A stretch of DNA of 51,140 nucleotides from JANJUB01 sp040081075 (GTDB taxonomy: Bacteria; Armatimonadota; Fimbriimonadia; Fimbriimonadales; Fimbriimonadaceae), in NCBI GenBank assembly GCA_040081075.1, contig JBEBHJ010000019.1, positions 1-51,140 of the forward strand, read 5' to 3'. A program made the position numbers and the translations under genes. This document shows, one piece after another, positions 1 to 8,109 of the stretch (positions within the stretch are counted from its first letter, which is position 1; every line of letters starts with the position of its first letter). The notes below the pieces were generated by a model. The model was not told the origin of the DNA, did not search any database, and saw only the letters and a list, made by a program, of their open reading frames with translations.

Positions 1-283
1 GTTAGTTTGGTTGCGGCTTAGCTCACTCTGGTTCGGAAGCGAGTGTGGCGAGACCGGGCCGACCGAAGCGATGGAAGGGGCCCGAGGTTGGCCCGCTGCT
101 TTTAGCCGCCCGTGTGGTGGCACTTGTTTAGGTGTGATCAGGAGCCTTGGTTAGACGGGTGGGCGGTAAGGAATCGAGGAGGCGTTGTTCAACCCGAGTT
201 TATAGAGGAGTGATCGCCTCCTCCATGTAGTTTTGATATCCCCTTTGGGGCCGAGGGGGTTGGATGTCAAAATCTAGTAGTCT
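1..283. other. Gene-free, highly self-complementary stretch; possible structured RNA
   Basis: I see no convincing coding region here. Several helices can be read directly: CACTC (24-28) with GAGTG (41-45), CGGGCC (55-60) with GGCCCG (79-84), CCGCCC (106-111) with GGGCGG (161-166), and a perfect 9-bp stem GAGGAGGCG (176-184) with CGCCTCCTC (215-223). That many GC-rich pairings in order suggests a structured RNA or a long leader, cut by the window edge. I looked for RNase P, tmRNA and SRP signatures and found none, so the identity is open. A short CCCC-TTT-GGGG hairpin near 241-251 could help end transcription of the gene that stops at 284. Confidence 0.35.
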
Positions 284-1642
284 TTACCACTTTTGACGGC
301 TAATGGATGAAGGGTTGATTCCGGGATTCCTTTGGAGCGCCCATGCCTTTAAGGTATCGGAGAGGATTTCCAAAATCGCCTTTCGGTCAACGGAGGTTAT
401 GTGGGAAAATGGTTTGGTTTGATCTTTGCCGGTGAGAACCTCGCGGATTCGGAACATGACCTGAGATTTGGCTTGCTCCGGAAGGTTTTCAAATGAGACG
501 GAGTAGATCATTGGACTGCAGGGATATTTGAGTAGCCGCGTTTTTAGATCAAGCTCGCTCAAGCGGCGACCGGCTTTGTCGGCGGGTGCCGCATTCGCAT
601 AGAAACGTTCAAACCCGCTAGTGCCTGAAACTGGAGCGGTCAGGGCAGGTTCGTCCGTGCCAAGAAGAGCCTCCACCAAAGGCTCACATGCGTTTTGCAC
701 TTGGTCATGAATGCCCTTTGCAACGTGCTCTTCGGTGAAACCAAACTTAACCAGATCGGCGCTCCCTTTAAGGGCCCTGCGAGTTAAAAAACCAGCCTTT
801 GTTATCAAGTTTTGTATGGTCATCTGTTGCTCAGCAATCAGCAGCGCAACTATGTCTGAGTGAGGAGATAGGTAGTTTTTCGTATCAAAGAAACCACTGA
901 GGTCACCTATATTGGCCCCCTTTTCTGGATCGATCGTGATCGATGCGCCAGTCCCGGTCACCGTAACATTCCCCATATGGCGCTGGCCTCCATGCTGACC
1001 AGTTACATACCAACCACCCCATCGTTCCTTCATGGGACTGGCTGGGGTAGTTCGAAACGAACCGTTTGCAAGTCGCGGCCCTCCTTCCGGGCCGGTGTAG
1101 ACCGAGCGGGCCATAAGGCCCGGAACTTGTCCGGTAAGGGGCGAATAGTGGCATTGGAAACACTCAATTGTCTGGCGCAGGGGCACAGGGGCTACCGAGG
1201 GCCGATTATCCAGAATATAGAACGTCGGGCCCACATTAGGATCAACCGCTGCGATCTCGATATTGGGCGCACCCGGTACCCAGCCGACATATGCTCGATC
1301 ATTAAAGTAAACCGCCCTGGGCGTGCTCGGCGAGATGTAGTGAGACTGGAGACTCGTCTTTGAAAAGACCAAAATTTGAGAAGTTGGCGAGATGTCCAGT
1401 TCTTTGAGCAAGGACTTCAAATAGCCTTGGTCGGATTCGTACTTGAGCGTAATCGTTCCTGACCGCATCTTGGCCATAAGTTGAGAAACTGGGTCGCTGA
1501 CATTGGCTGAAGTGAACTCTGACGGTACATCCGAATCCTGCGTGCTCTCAATCCCGAGGACCACAAGTGGTAAAAGGCTGATGGAGAACAACAGGTATCG
1601 CGAGAACGGTTTTGGGAATCGCTTCTTCATCTGCAAAGGCAC
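284..1642 (-). CDS. Exported monoheme cytochrome c-like protein
   Basis: A protein of about 450 residues with an N-terminal hydrophobic export signal (MKKRFPKPFSRYLLFSISLL) and a single c-type heme attachment motif, CFQCH, near residue 165. The rest matches no enzyme I recognise; the segment after the heme site (GLMARSVYTGPEGGPR) recalls large periplasmic cytochromes often labelled hypothetical. A periplasmic electron-transfer role is inferred. Start: GTG at 1642 lies 42.5 bp from the centre of the FNR-type palindrome at 1678-1691 with a GATAAT hexamer at 1652-1657, so a nearly leaderless transcript could begin here. ATG at 1630 gives a cleaner signal peptide but has no Shine-Dalgarno sequence. 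The palindrome places it in the same regulon as the nitrogen-oxide genes. Confidence 0.7.
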   Translation of the reverse strand: MPLQMKKRFPKPFSRYLLFSISLLPLVVLGIESTQDSDVPSEFTSANVSDPVSQLMAKMRSGTITLKYESDQGYLKSLLKELDISPTSQILVFSKTSLQSHYISPSTPRAVYFNDRAYVGWVPGAPNIEIAAVDPNVGPTFYILDNRPSVAPVPLRQTIECFQCHYSPLTGQVPGLMARSVYTGPEGGPRLANGSFRTTPASPMKERWGGWYVTGQHGGQRHMGNVTVTGTGASITIDPEKGANIGDLSGFFDTKNYLSPHSDIVALLIAEQQMTIQNLITKAGFLTRRALKGSADLVKFGFTEEHVAKGIHDQVQNACEPLVEALLGTDEPALTAPVSGTSGFERFYANAAPADKAGRRLSELDLKTRLLKYPCSPMIYSVSFENLPEQAKSQVMFRIREVLTGKDQTKPFSHITSVDRKAILEILSDTLKAWALQRNPGINPSSISRQKW

Positions 1643-1677
1643 CGGAATGAGATTATCACCTGAACGAACGCCATGAC

Positions 1678-1691
1678 ATGACGCCGGTCAT
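1678..1691 (-). promoter_or_regulatory. FNR/DNR-type palindrome upstream of the cytochrome gene
   Basis: ATGAC-GCCG-GTCAT, a perfect 5+4+5 inverted repeat, centre 1684.5. A GATAAT hexamer (1652-1657, minus strand) sits between it and the GTG start at 1642. It is one of six related boxes in this window. Confidence 0.7.
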
Positions 1692-1703
1692 TTGCTCAAA
1701 CGA

Positions 1704-2021
1704 TTAGGAGTCGTTTTCCAGAACATCATCCACCCAAGATAGCGCGGCCATCATGTTCGGGAAGCCGATCGTGGTTGTGGCTTGGAGGGTGGCATGGCGT
1801 ATTTCTTCGGGGGTAGCTCCAGCGGCTAGACATTTGCGCACGTGGCTATGAACTGCGCCTTCCATCCTCGCCCCGATCCCGATTCCGAGCTTGACTAGGG
1901 CCTGCGTCTTTGAATCCAAAGGCCCCGCGGCAGCGACCGAATCGCCCATGGCCCTATAGGATTGCCCAACTTCGGGGTAACGCTCAAAAAACTTAAGATA
2001 GCGCTTAGGAAGCTTTGACAT
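1704..2021 (-). CDS. Carboxymuconolactone decarboxylase (CMD/AhpD-like) family protein
   Basis: A single-domain, 105-residue protein of the CMD fold. The family pattern is clear in the second half: EGAVHSHVRKCLAAGATPEEIRHA, followed by a helix ending in MAALSWVDDV. In AhpD-type members the equivalent helix carries a Cys-x-x-Cys redox pair. Here the positions read His-Ser-His, so a peroxidase-type dithiol role is unlikely and the activity is unknown. Its ATG overlaps the stop region of the Crp/Fnr gene by one base (2021), which implies co-translation with the regulator and NnrS. It closes an operon reading NnrS, regulator, CMD protein. Confidence 0.8.
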   Translation of the reverse strand: MSKLPKRYLKFFERYPEVGQSYRAMGDSVAAAGPLDSKTQALVKLGIGIGARMEGAVHSHVRKCLAAGATPEEIRHATLQATTTIGFPNMMAALSWVDDVLENDS

Positions 2022-2728
2022 TATCCCACCACCGCTTGATTTAGGGCATCGACATCCCGAATCGTAATGACCTGGTGGTCAGTAGTAACGACCTGCGCCT
2101 TTTGCCACTTGCTCATGACGCGAATGCAGGTTTCCACGGTGGTGCCTGCCATCTCAGCGATATCCTGCCGAGTTAGCGGCACGTTGAGCCGAACTCCGCC
2201 GAGTTTTCCAACTCTTCCGTAGGACTCCCCCAAAATGATCAGGACGGCCGCAATGCGCTGTTCAACTTTGCCCGAACTCATTCGCGACATCATGTCGTGA
2301 GCTCGCCTTAAGCGGGGGGCAAGACTTCTTAGCATTTGATCGCGAAGATGGGCATTCTCCTTATAAAGTTCTTGCAGCACACGCGTAGGAACCTTGAGAT
2401 ACCAAACGTGGGTAACCGCAATGGCGGAAAGTGGAAAAACCCGTCCCTCCAAAGCTGCCAATAATCCAAAGCATTGACCTGGACCTAGTAGTTCAACTGC
2501 AACTTCGACAGCCTGGGGGCTCGTTTTGGTCATCTTGACAAATCCGGTACCCGCAACGCCGAAGAACTCTGATTGTGCACCGGCCAGCCAGATTGCCTCG
2601 GATCGCTCGGCGTAAGCCATAAAAGAGCGCTCGGCTAAGTTCATGCGCTCCTGCTGGGTCAACGCGTTCAAAACTGAACAGGCCTCGATTACCGACAGAA
2701 CCGAAGGCTTTTCCAAAACTTCTGGCAT
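2021..2728 (-). CDS. Crp/Fnr-family transcriptional regulator
   Basis: About 235 residues: an N-terminal cyclic-nucleotide-binding-like beta barrel (GPGQCFGLLAALEGRVFPLSAIAV), a long dimer helix, and a C-terminal winged helix with the classic pattern LTRQDIAEMAGTTVETCIRVMSKW. The recognition helix has the Glu and Arg (VETxxR) that FNR and its relatives use to read TTGAT-like half-sites. It lacks the N-terminal Cys cluster of true FNR, so it is more likely a DNR/NnrR-type NO or redox sensor; this is inference. It is the best candidate to bind the six ATGAY-N4-RTCAT boxes around it. Start: ATG 2728 preceded by AGAGAG is preferred; ATG 2761 overlaps the NnrS stop and has a weaker upstream site. 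Confidence 0.88.
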   Translation of the reverse strand: MPEVLEKPSVLSVIEACSVLNALTQQERMNLAERSFMAYAERSEAIWLAGAQSEFFGVAGTGFVKMTKTSPQAVEVAVELLGPGQCFGLLAALEGRVFPLSAIAVTHVWYLKVPTRVLQELYKENAHLRDQMLRSLAPRLRRAHDMMSRMSSGKVEQRIAAVLIILGESYGRVGKLGGVRLNVPLTRQDIAEMAGTTVETCIRVMSKWQKAQVVTTDHQVITIRDVDALNQAVVG

Positions 2729-2750
2729 GATCTCTCTGATGATGAATGAT

Positions 2751-4115
2751 TCACGATCCATTTCGCACCACGAGCGATTTGGGATACATTGCCCGGAGCA
2801 TTGGCGCCGCCCAAAGTAAGAGACCAACAAGCTCAAGGAATCCGGTGATCCCCATCGGAATAAAGAAAGTCCGGTTATAATCCGTGCCGATCTCGCAAGC
2901 AACTCGCCCTAGATTTCCGACATTCATCAGCCAGAAGGTGGGCCATAGAGAGGGCAAGGTCGCCTCATCTAGGTCATTCATTCGTGTGATGACGTGACTA
3001 CCTACCCCGACGATCATTTGCGAAATGAAGCCAACCGTTAAGGCGTGTCTAATCGCCCCCGAATACGCGTGAGAAAAGAGTTGACCCGTGAGGCGGAGGT
3101 GGAACGGTTCGGCGATCACCAAGACTCCAACAACGATCAGCCAGGAAAAAGCGGCCCGGATAAATTTGTGCGATCTTAGGCTCCCTTCCATTGGGCCGAA
3201 AACCTTGGAAGCACCAACGACATAGAGGGCACCAACCGTAAGGCACAGGCCGCCAACATAGTGGAATAAGTTTGAACTCCCTTCGAAGCCCTGACGATAG
3301 GCCCAAGTATGACCAAACATACGCACAAAAATGCCTACGGTCCAGGAAGCAAGCCCCATAAAGGCAAGGGTTCGATCAGCAACGCGTGCGCCGAAGCAAG
3401 AACTGAATTTTGACTGCGACACTCCAAAGATCATGGTGGCCACGAAGCCCAGAAACTGCGCATCACGTAGAATCGGGAACCACTCCGCGACGAACTGGAT
3501 CGACGCGGATCCACTTGATTGGTGCGAGCCTAAGAAGATCGGCAATTCGGCAAGGGTGACACCCAGAAACCAGAAGAGGCTCACGAATACAAACACCGTT
3601 TGCCACCCCATGGGCTGGCCTGATCGGTGACGAGTTAGGCTTGTGTTCGTTACGAAACAAACTACACCGGCGATCTGAAGGATGCAAGCGACGACACCCA
3701 GTCCAATCCCCAGCTCCCGGTTGCTGTAGACCAACGGTTCAGCCGCAAATCTTAGAGCGATTCCAAGCGCCAAGCTCACCATTGATGCACGGGCAAGGCG
3801 TTCGAACAAGAGAAGCTTGCCTACCTTTGGCGGGTGTTGTTGCAACGCAAAACCGATAACAAAGAAGCCAACCCAACCAAAGAGTTGGGAGTTCGCGTGG
3901 GCCAATATGTGCGGTGTCCATGCCGAAGCAGTGTAGGTTCCGGCGCGCGATATCCCAAACAACGCAATGGCGCCCAACAGGCACCCGGCGGTGAGTACAG
4001 TTATGATTCCCGCTGTAAAAAATGGTCGGTAGACCTCGACAGTCGCTCGATCGCTGGCGGCGGATTGCTCGCGATTTGGCAATACCCTTAGCGGAACGAG
4101 GTTTGGACGAACCAT
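2751..4115 (-). CDS. nnrS: NnrS family membrane protein
   Basis: About 454 residues with roughly twelve hydrophobic segments. NnrS proteins are heme- and copper-containing membrane proteins made under nitrosative stress and under denitrifying conditions; their biochemical role is not settled. Family marks include HILAHANSQLFGWVGFFVIG near the N-terminus, conserved His in later helices (FGHTWAYRQG, EPFHLRL) and RHALTVGFISQMIVGVGSHV near residue 370. Start: ATG 4115 (MVRPNLVPL) is chosen over ATG 4136 because the palindrome at 4149-4162 is centred 40.5 bp upstream of it, with TAAACT at 4121-4126 as a -10. It heads the operon with the Crp/Fnr regulator and the CMD protein. Confidence 0.88.
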   Translation of the reverse strand: MVRPNLVPLRVLPNREQSAASDRATVEVYRPFFTAGIITVLTAGCLLGAIALFGISRAGTYTASAWTPHILAHANSQLFGWVGFFVIGFALQQHPPKVGKLLLFERLARASMVSLALGIALRFAAEPLVYSNRELGIGLGVVACILQIAGVVCFVTNTSLTRHRSGQPMGWQTVFVFVSLFWFLGVTLAELPIFLGSHQSSGSASIQFVAEWFPILRDAQFLGFVATMIFGVSQSKFSSCFGARVADRTLAFMGLASWTVGIFVRMFGHTWAYRQGFEGSSNLFHYVGGLCLTVGALYVVGASKVFGPMEGSLRSHKFIRAAFSWLIVVGVLVIAEPFHLRLTGQLFSHAYSGAIRHALTVGFISQMIVGVGSHVITRMNDLDEATLPSLWPTFWLMNVGNLGRVACEIGTDYNRTFFIPMGITGFLELVGLLLWAAPMLRAMYPKSLVVRNGS

Positions 4116-4148
4116 GGCTAAGTTTAAGTCCACCATCTTGGCAAAGCA

Positions 4149-4162
4149 ATGATATGCGTCAT
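4149..4162 (-). promoter_or_regulatory. FNR/DNR-type palindrome upstream of nnrS
   Basis: ATGAT-ATGC-GTCAT, centre 4155.5. One arm differs by one base from perfect symmetry. A TAAACT hexamer (4121-4126) lies at the right distance for a class II promoter and the ATG at 4115 follows. It sits in the short gap after the nitronate monooxygenase gene, so nnrS has its own promoter. Confidence 0.65.
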
Positions 4163-4172
4163 AGGACCGCCT

Positions 4173-5588
4173 TCAACTTGGCAGGAGAACATCAAGGACA
4201 TCGTCGGCGGAGTAGCTTGTTTTGCCCGGTTTCAAATATCGCCCAAGGTTCGCAACGTCGTCGCCCGCGGTGACGAGGGCGCGTTCGGAATGGCCGTTGC
4301 GGCTTTGGGCCATTCCTACCGTAGCCACGAGCCCGTTACATATGCAAACTCGACCTTCGGTGTTCTCCTCGGACCCTCCTTTTCGGACGTAGTCTTCAAC
4401 GGGCTCCGCGGCGCAGCGGTAGCCAACCTTTCCGTTTGGTTGCATATAGAGTTCTCTCAAGTAGCCAAGATCGCAAATTCGGTCACGCTTTTCGGCGGTC
4501 GTTGGGTCTCCAACCGTTCCTGGAAGTTTGAGTACCTTGAATGGAAATCCGGTTGGGGATGCAAGTGGATCGGTGAACAATTCTGTCTTGCCGGTGATAC
4601 TGGCTTGCAAGACCTCGGCTCGAATTTCGGGCAAAATGCCTGATTCATCGCAGAAGGCGAAGGCGGTTCCGACCTGGATTCCTCGCGCCCCAAGGTCTTG
4701 AGCTTCGAGAAGTTTCTCTCGCGTGCCATAGGAACCGGCGATCCAATAGGGCAAGCCCAAATCATTGATCTTAGAGAATTCCGGAACATCTCGCTCTCCG
4801 TAAAGAGGCTCGCCCATTTTGTTGAGCTGCAATGCTCCGCGCGGCGGAGCATTATGACCCCCTGCAGTCGGGCCTTCGATGATAAAGCCGTCAGCTCCCG
4901 GTGAACACTTCTTTGCCAGGACCTGGGCTAAAGACGCCGAAGAAACGATCGCAAGAAACTTCGGACGATTCAAAGCGGAGTCAGAAGTTAGGTGAGGCGC
5001 TGGATCAAAGCGGGTTGCAACGACCTGGTCGCTGTCTAACCCACTTACGTCAATTCTCAGCTCACTGGGTCTTCCTTCGGCAAGTTCATCTAACACGCGG
5101 GGAATGTAACGCGGGATTCCCGCTCCCATCAACACGGCATCAACTCCGGCGAGCATGGCTCCGAAAAGTGACGGCAAGGTTGGAGTCTGAATCTTCTCTA
5201 AGAGGTTGATTCCCACTGCTCCTGAGTGACCGCGTTTGGCAAGATAGACCTCAACGAAGTTCGCAAGAACCGTTAGCTCAACTAACGTTGAAGTAGCGTT
5301 AAGTTGCGGCAACGGCTTAGACTTGAATGGGGCATTGGCAGCCTTACCGCCGGGGATGAAGTAGCGATCCCAAACGCGTTCCGCTATGGCTCGAACGGGA
5401 AACTTGGACATTGCCTCAGCGATATGCCCGCCAACATCACCCAGTTGGAGTCGCCTAGCCAAAACGGCATCTAGGGCTGTTCCCGAAACCACTCCCAACT
5501 GCCCGCGCAAAGAAACGGCCCGGGCCAAGGGCCATGAAGAAACGGCGACCCCCATGCCACCTTGAATTACGAGAGGGTTTCCTAACAT
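4173..5588 (-). CDS. Nitronate monooxygenase-family FMN protein (long form)
   Basis: About 471 residues of the 2-nitropropane dioxygenase/nitronate monooxygenase TIM-barrel family, which oxidises alkyl nitronates with FMN and O2; enoyl-ACP reductase FabK is a distant relative. Visible marks: PLVIQGGMGVAVS at the start, MLAGVDAVLMGAGIPR, GADGFIIEGPTAGGHNAP (flavin phosphate region) and GARGIQVGTAFAF. The roughly 90-residue C-terminal extension with RICDLGYLRE, YRCAAEP and RVCICNGLVATVG is typical of a long, widespread subgroup of uncertain substrate. Start: ATG 5588, exactly 41.5 bp from the centre of the palindrome at 5621-5638. Regulation with the nitrate genes suggests a role in detoxifying nitro compounds formed under nitrosative conditions (inference). 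Confidence 0.82.
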   Translation of the reverse strand: MLGNPLVIQGGMGVAVSSWPLARAVSLRGQLGVVSGTALDAVLARRLQLGDVGGHIAEAMSKFPVRAIAERVWDRYFIPGGKAANAPFKSKPLPQLNATSTLVELTVLANFVEVYLAKRGHSGAVGINLLEKIQTPTLPSLFGAMLAGVDAVLMGAGIPRYIPRVLDELAEGRPSELRIDVSGLDSDQVVATRFDPAPHLTSDSALNRPKFLAIVSSASLAQVLAKKCSPGADGFIIEGPTAGGHNAPPRGALQLNKMGEPLYGERDVPEFSKINDLGLPYWIAGSYGTREKLLEAQDLGARGIQVGTAFAFCDESGILPEIRAEVLQASITGKTELFTDPLASPTGFPFKVLKLPGTVGDPTTAEKRDRICDLGYLRELYMQPNGKVGYRCAAEPVEDYVRKGGSEENTEGRVCICNGLVATVGMAQSRNGHSERALVTAGDDVANLGRYLKPGKTSYSADDVLDVLLPS

Positions 5589-5620
5589 ACATTTATAGTA
5601 AGCCAAACAAACTGCGCCGT

Positions 5621-5638
5621 CTATGACAGCAGTCATAG
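5621..5638. promoter_or_regulatory. FNR/DNR-type palindrome in divergent promoter
   Basis: CTATGAC-AGCA-GTCATAG, a perfect 7+4+7 inverted repeat, centre 5629.5. It lies between the leftward nitronate monooxygenase gene and the rightward molybdoenzyme operon. Leftward, TACTAT (5595-5600) is a -10 candidate and ATG 5588 is 41.5 bp from the centre. Rightward, in-frame GTG 5671 is also 41.5 bp from the centre. This is the most perfect of the six boxes. Confidence 0.8.
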
Positions 5639-5670
5639 CAGTGCCAGCTCTAAACGGTGAGAATGAATGC

Positions 5671-8109
5671 GTGGCTACACGATTTTCAGTTCCCGGCAGA
5701 AATGGGTCAACCCGAGCGCCTGGTGAGGCACGCGTCATTCGAACAACGGATAGCCCCAACTGTACTGGCGCATGTGGGTGGCTCGCGACGGTTGTTGATG
5801 ATGTTATCGTAGATCTCAAGCCTGCTGCGGATTATCCGTGCCAAGAGTACAACCCCCGAGGTTGCTTGCGCGGTATGGCTATGACGCATCTTATTTACGG
5901 TCCGGATCGAGTTAAGAAACCGCTCATCCGGGTTGGTGAGCGAGGCGAGGGTAAGTGGCGCGAAGCAAGTTGGGACGAAGCCCTAGACTATATCGCTGAA
6001 AAGATGATTCATATTCGCGACACCTATGGCCCGGAGAGCATGTTGCTCTTCAATCAGGTTGTTGGCACCGGCTATGTTCAAAAAGGTGCACAAGTGCGGA
6101 TGGCAGCGTTGCTCGGGATGTCCTTCGCAACCGCCTACGACTTCAACGGTGACATCTCGATGGGGTTCACCCACACCATGGGTATTGACTGTGTCGAGTG
6201 CGAAACCAAGAGTTGGGGTCACGCCAAGACTGCAATTTTGTGGTCTAGCAACATCTTTCAAACCCGGATTCCCGATGCCCAGTTCCTTACTCGAGTTGCC
6301 AAGCAACGAAACAACTGCCGAATCATTGTAATTGACCCTCGTTGCAGTCAGACCGCAAAAGGAGCCGATCTTTGGGTTCCAATCCACCCCGGAACCGATG
6401 GTCTCCTCGCCCTCTCGATGTGCTATGTGGTGATGGAGAAGGGCTACGTGAACTGGGAGTTCATGGCCAAGTACACCGATAGCGCAACGCTGATCCGCGA
6501 AGATAACGGCCTGCGCGTGCGCGCAAGTGATGTTGGAGTTGGCACCGACATGGAGTTCATGGTTTGGGACGAGGCGACAGATGCTCTCGCTAAGCTCCCA
6601 GCTGACACTCTGGCCCTTCCTGAAACTTTGAAACCGGCATTCCGGGGCACTCGAACCGTACAAATCGACGGCGTAGCGGTAAGAGTGACCCCGGTATTCC
6701 AGACCCTTGAAGACACTATCATGCGGGATGAATATAAGCCCGAGAATGTCGCCGCCCTGACGGATATCCCGGCGGAAACAATCCGCGAGATCGCGACCGA
6801 GTATGCCCTCAATCGGCCCAGCTCAATCATTATCGGGATGGGGGTTAACCATCGCCTTCACGGAGATCTCACTATCCGTTCAATCTTGCTCCTTTCGGCT
6901 CTGGTTGGTGCCCACGGTAAGCCGGGCGAGTCAGTTTCAATCTACTCAGGTCAGCATCACTTCCGACTTGATGTAAGCAAGTGGTGGTTCCCAGAAGGCA
7001 AGCGCCCGAACGGCGTTCCGATGCACTACTTCGTGATGGGTAAGCCCACGGAAACAATGAATCCAAAGATCAAGTTTCCAAAGAACGGATTCAAAGCTCT
7101 CTTTGTATCTCACGGGAACCCACTAGTCACGGAGTTCTCTGATCCCCTCAAGAAGGCCATTGATGCGCTTGACCTCTTTGTCACCATTGATTTTTCAATG
7201 TCGCCCACCTGCGATTACAGCGACGTTGTGTTGCCCGCTCCCACTTTCTGGGAGAAAGAAGAATTGGTTGGCACCTCATGCCACCCGTATTTGCAGATTC
7301 AACAGGAGGTGGTTCGACCGCAATACGACAGTCGAACCGAGCTTTGGATGGTACAGGAGATCATGAAGCGAGTGGACCCAACTCTCTTCAAGCAGATGGA
7401 CTTCGAGGAACCCGAAATCATTGACATGATGCTTGAATCAGGCGGTAAGGAAGTCGCCGGAATCACCTACGAGCAACTTCAGAAGGGGCCGGTCAGGCTT
7501 AATGTGCACGACCCTGAAGTCGGTTGCGACGAGCAATTCCTTGAGGACAAGCTCTTTCCTCCGCGAGCCTATCCCTTCCCGGAAGGTGCCCAAAGAGAGT
7601 TCCTGAAGACGGGTCGGATGGAGTTCTATAAGGAAGAGGAGGTGTTCCGCCGCATGGGTGAGGAGGTGCCGATATTTAAACCCGCGTTCTCCCACCTCCC
7701 CCAAGAGGATCAGGCATTGCCGCTCAGCATCGTCACCCCACACAGCAAGTGGCGAGTTCACTCAACCCACTCGAACAATCGTGTTTTACTTAATCTGAAC
7801 CGCGGAGCCGTTGTGGAGATCAACCCTATTGACGCTCTTCGCCGAGGGATCAACGATGGTGACCCGGTGGAGATATTCAACAACAACGGTTCGTACAAGT
7901 TGTGGGCACTCTTGACCGAAACCATCAAGCCGGGCGTCTTGTGTGTTGATCACGGGTGGTGGGATCGCTATCTGGGAGGGGGCAAATACCACTCGGTGCA
8001 CACCCATCAGAAAGTAAAAGCAACTCACGAAAACTACTACCTCCCCGCGGTTTATGCTCCTGGGCAACATTGGAAAGATACGCGGGTGGATATAAGGAGC
8101 GCAAAGTAA
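5671..8109 (+). CDS. Type II DMSO-reductase-family molybdoenzyme, catalytic subunit (nitrate-reductase-like)
   Basis: About 812 residues. An N-terminal Fe-S segment (TDSPNCTGAC, then NPRGCLRG) and the run SSNIFQTRIPDAQF match the NarG/selenate/perchlorate reductase branch. The probable molybdenum ligand is Asp about residue 161 in AYDFNGD, the type II hallmark. NarG uses His-x3-Cys for its first cluster; here the position is Asp. It is much shorter than NarG (about 1,240) and closer to Ser/Pcr/Ddh enzymes. No Tat signal is seen, so a cytoplasmic site is likely. The C-terminal cofactor domain includes HSKWRVHSTHSNN. Start: an upstream in-frame ATG at 5623 lies inside the palindrome; GTG 5671 fits the predicted transcript start and is preferred. 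Substrate is probably nitrate, from context only. The stop TAA overlaps the next ATG. Confidence 0.82.
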   Translation: MATRFSVPGRNGSTRAPGEARVIRTTDSPNCTGACGWLATVVDDVIVDLKPAADYPCQEYNPRGCLRGMAMTHLIYGPDRVKKPLIRVGERGEGKWREASWDEALDYIAEKMIHIRDTYGPESMLLFNQVVGTGYVQKGAQVRMAALLGMSFATAYDFNGDISMGFTHTMGIDCVECETKSWGHAKTAILWSSNIFQTRIPDAQFLTRVAKQRNNCRIIVIDPRCSQTAKGADLWVPIHPGTDGLLALSMCYVVMEKGYVNWEFMAKYTDSATLIREDNGLRVRASDVGVGTDMEFMVWDEATDALAKLPADTLALPETLKPAFRGTRTVQIDGVAVRVTPVFQTLEDTIMRDEYKPENVAALTDIPAETIREIATEYALNRPSSIIIGMGVNHRLHGDLTIRSILLLSALVGAHGKPGESVSIYSGQHHFRLDVSKWWFPEGKRPNGVPMHYFVMGKPTETMNPKIKFPKNGFKALFVSHGNPLVTEFSDPLKKAIDALDLFVTIDFSMSPTCDYSDVVLPAPTFWEKEELVGTSCHPYLQIQQEVVRPQYDSRTELWMVQEIMKRVDPTLFKQMDFEEPEIIDMMLESGGKEVAGITYEQLQKGPVRLNVHDPEVGCDEQFLEDKLFPPRAYPFPEGAQREFLKTGRMEFYKEEEVFRRMGEEVPIFKPAFSHLPQEDQALPLSIVTPHSKWRVHSTHSNNRVLLNLNRGAVVEINPIDALRRGINDGDPVEIFNNNGSYKLWALLTETIKPGVLCVDHGWWDRYLGGGKYHSVHTHQKVKATHENYYLPAVYAPGQHWKDTRVDIRSAK

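Noticed and set aside
5623..5670. ATG 5623 as the start of the first molybdoenzyme
   Set aside because: The ATG is part of the perfect palindrome at 5621-5638, so bound regulator and a -41.5 geometry would place transcription start downstream; GTG 5671 fits better. It remains possible.
5589..5819. N-terminal extension of the nitronate monooxygenase
   Set aside because: It lies antisense to the molybdoenzyme start and the family fold begins at MLGNPLVIQGG.
5983..7761. Long antisense reading frames inside the first molybdoenzyme gene
   Set aside because: They are shadows of a GC-rich coding strand; no family motifs or promoters support them.
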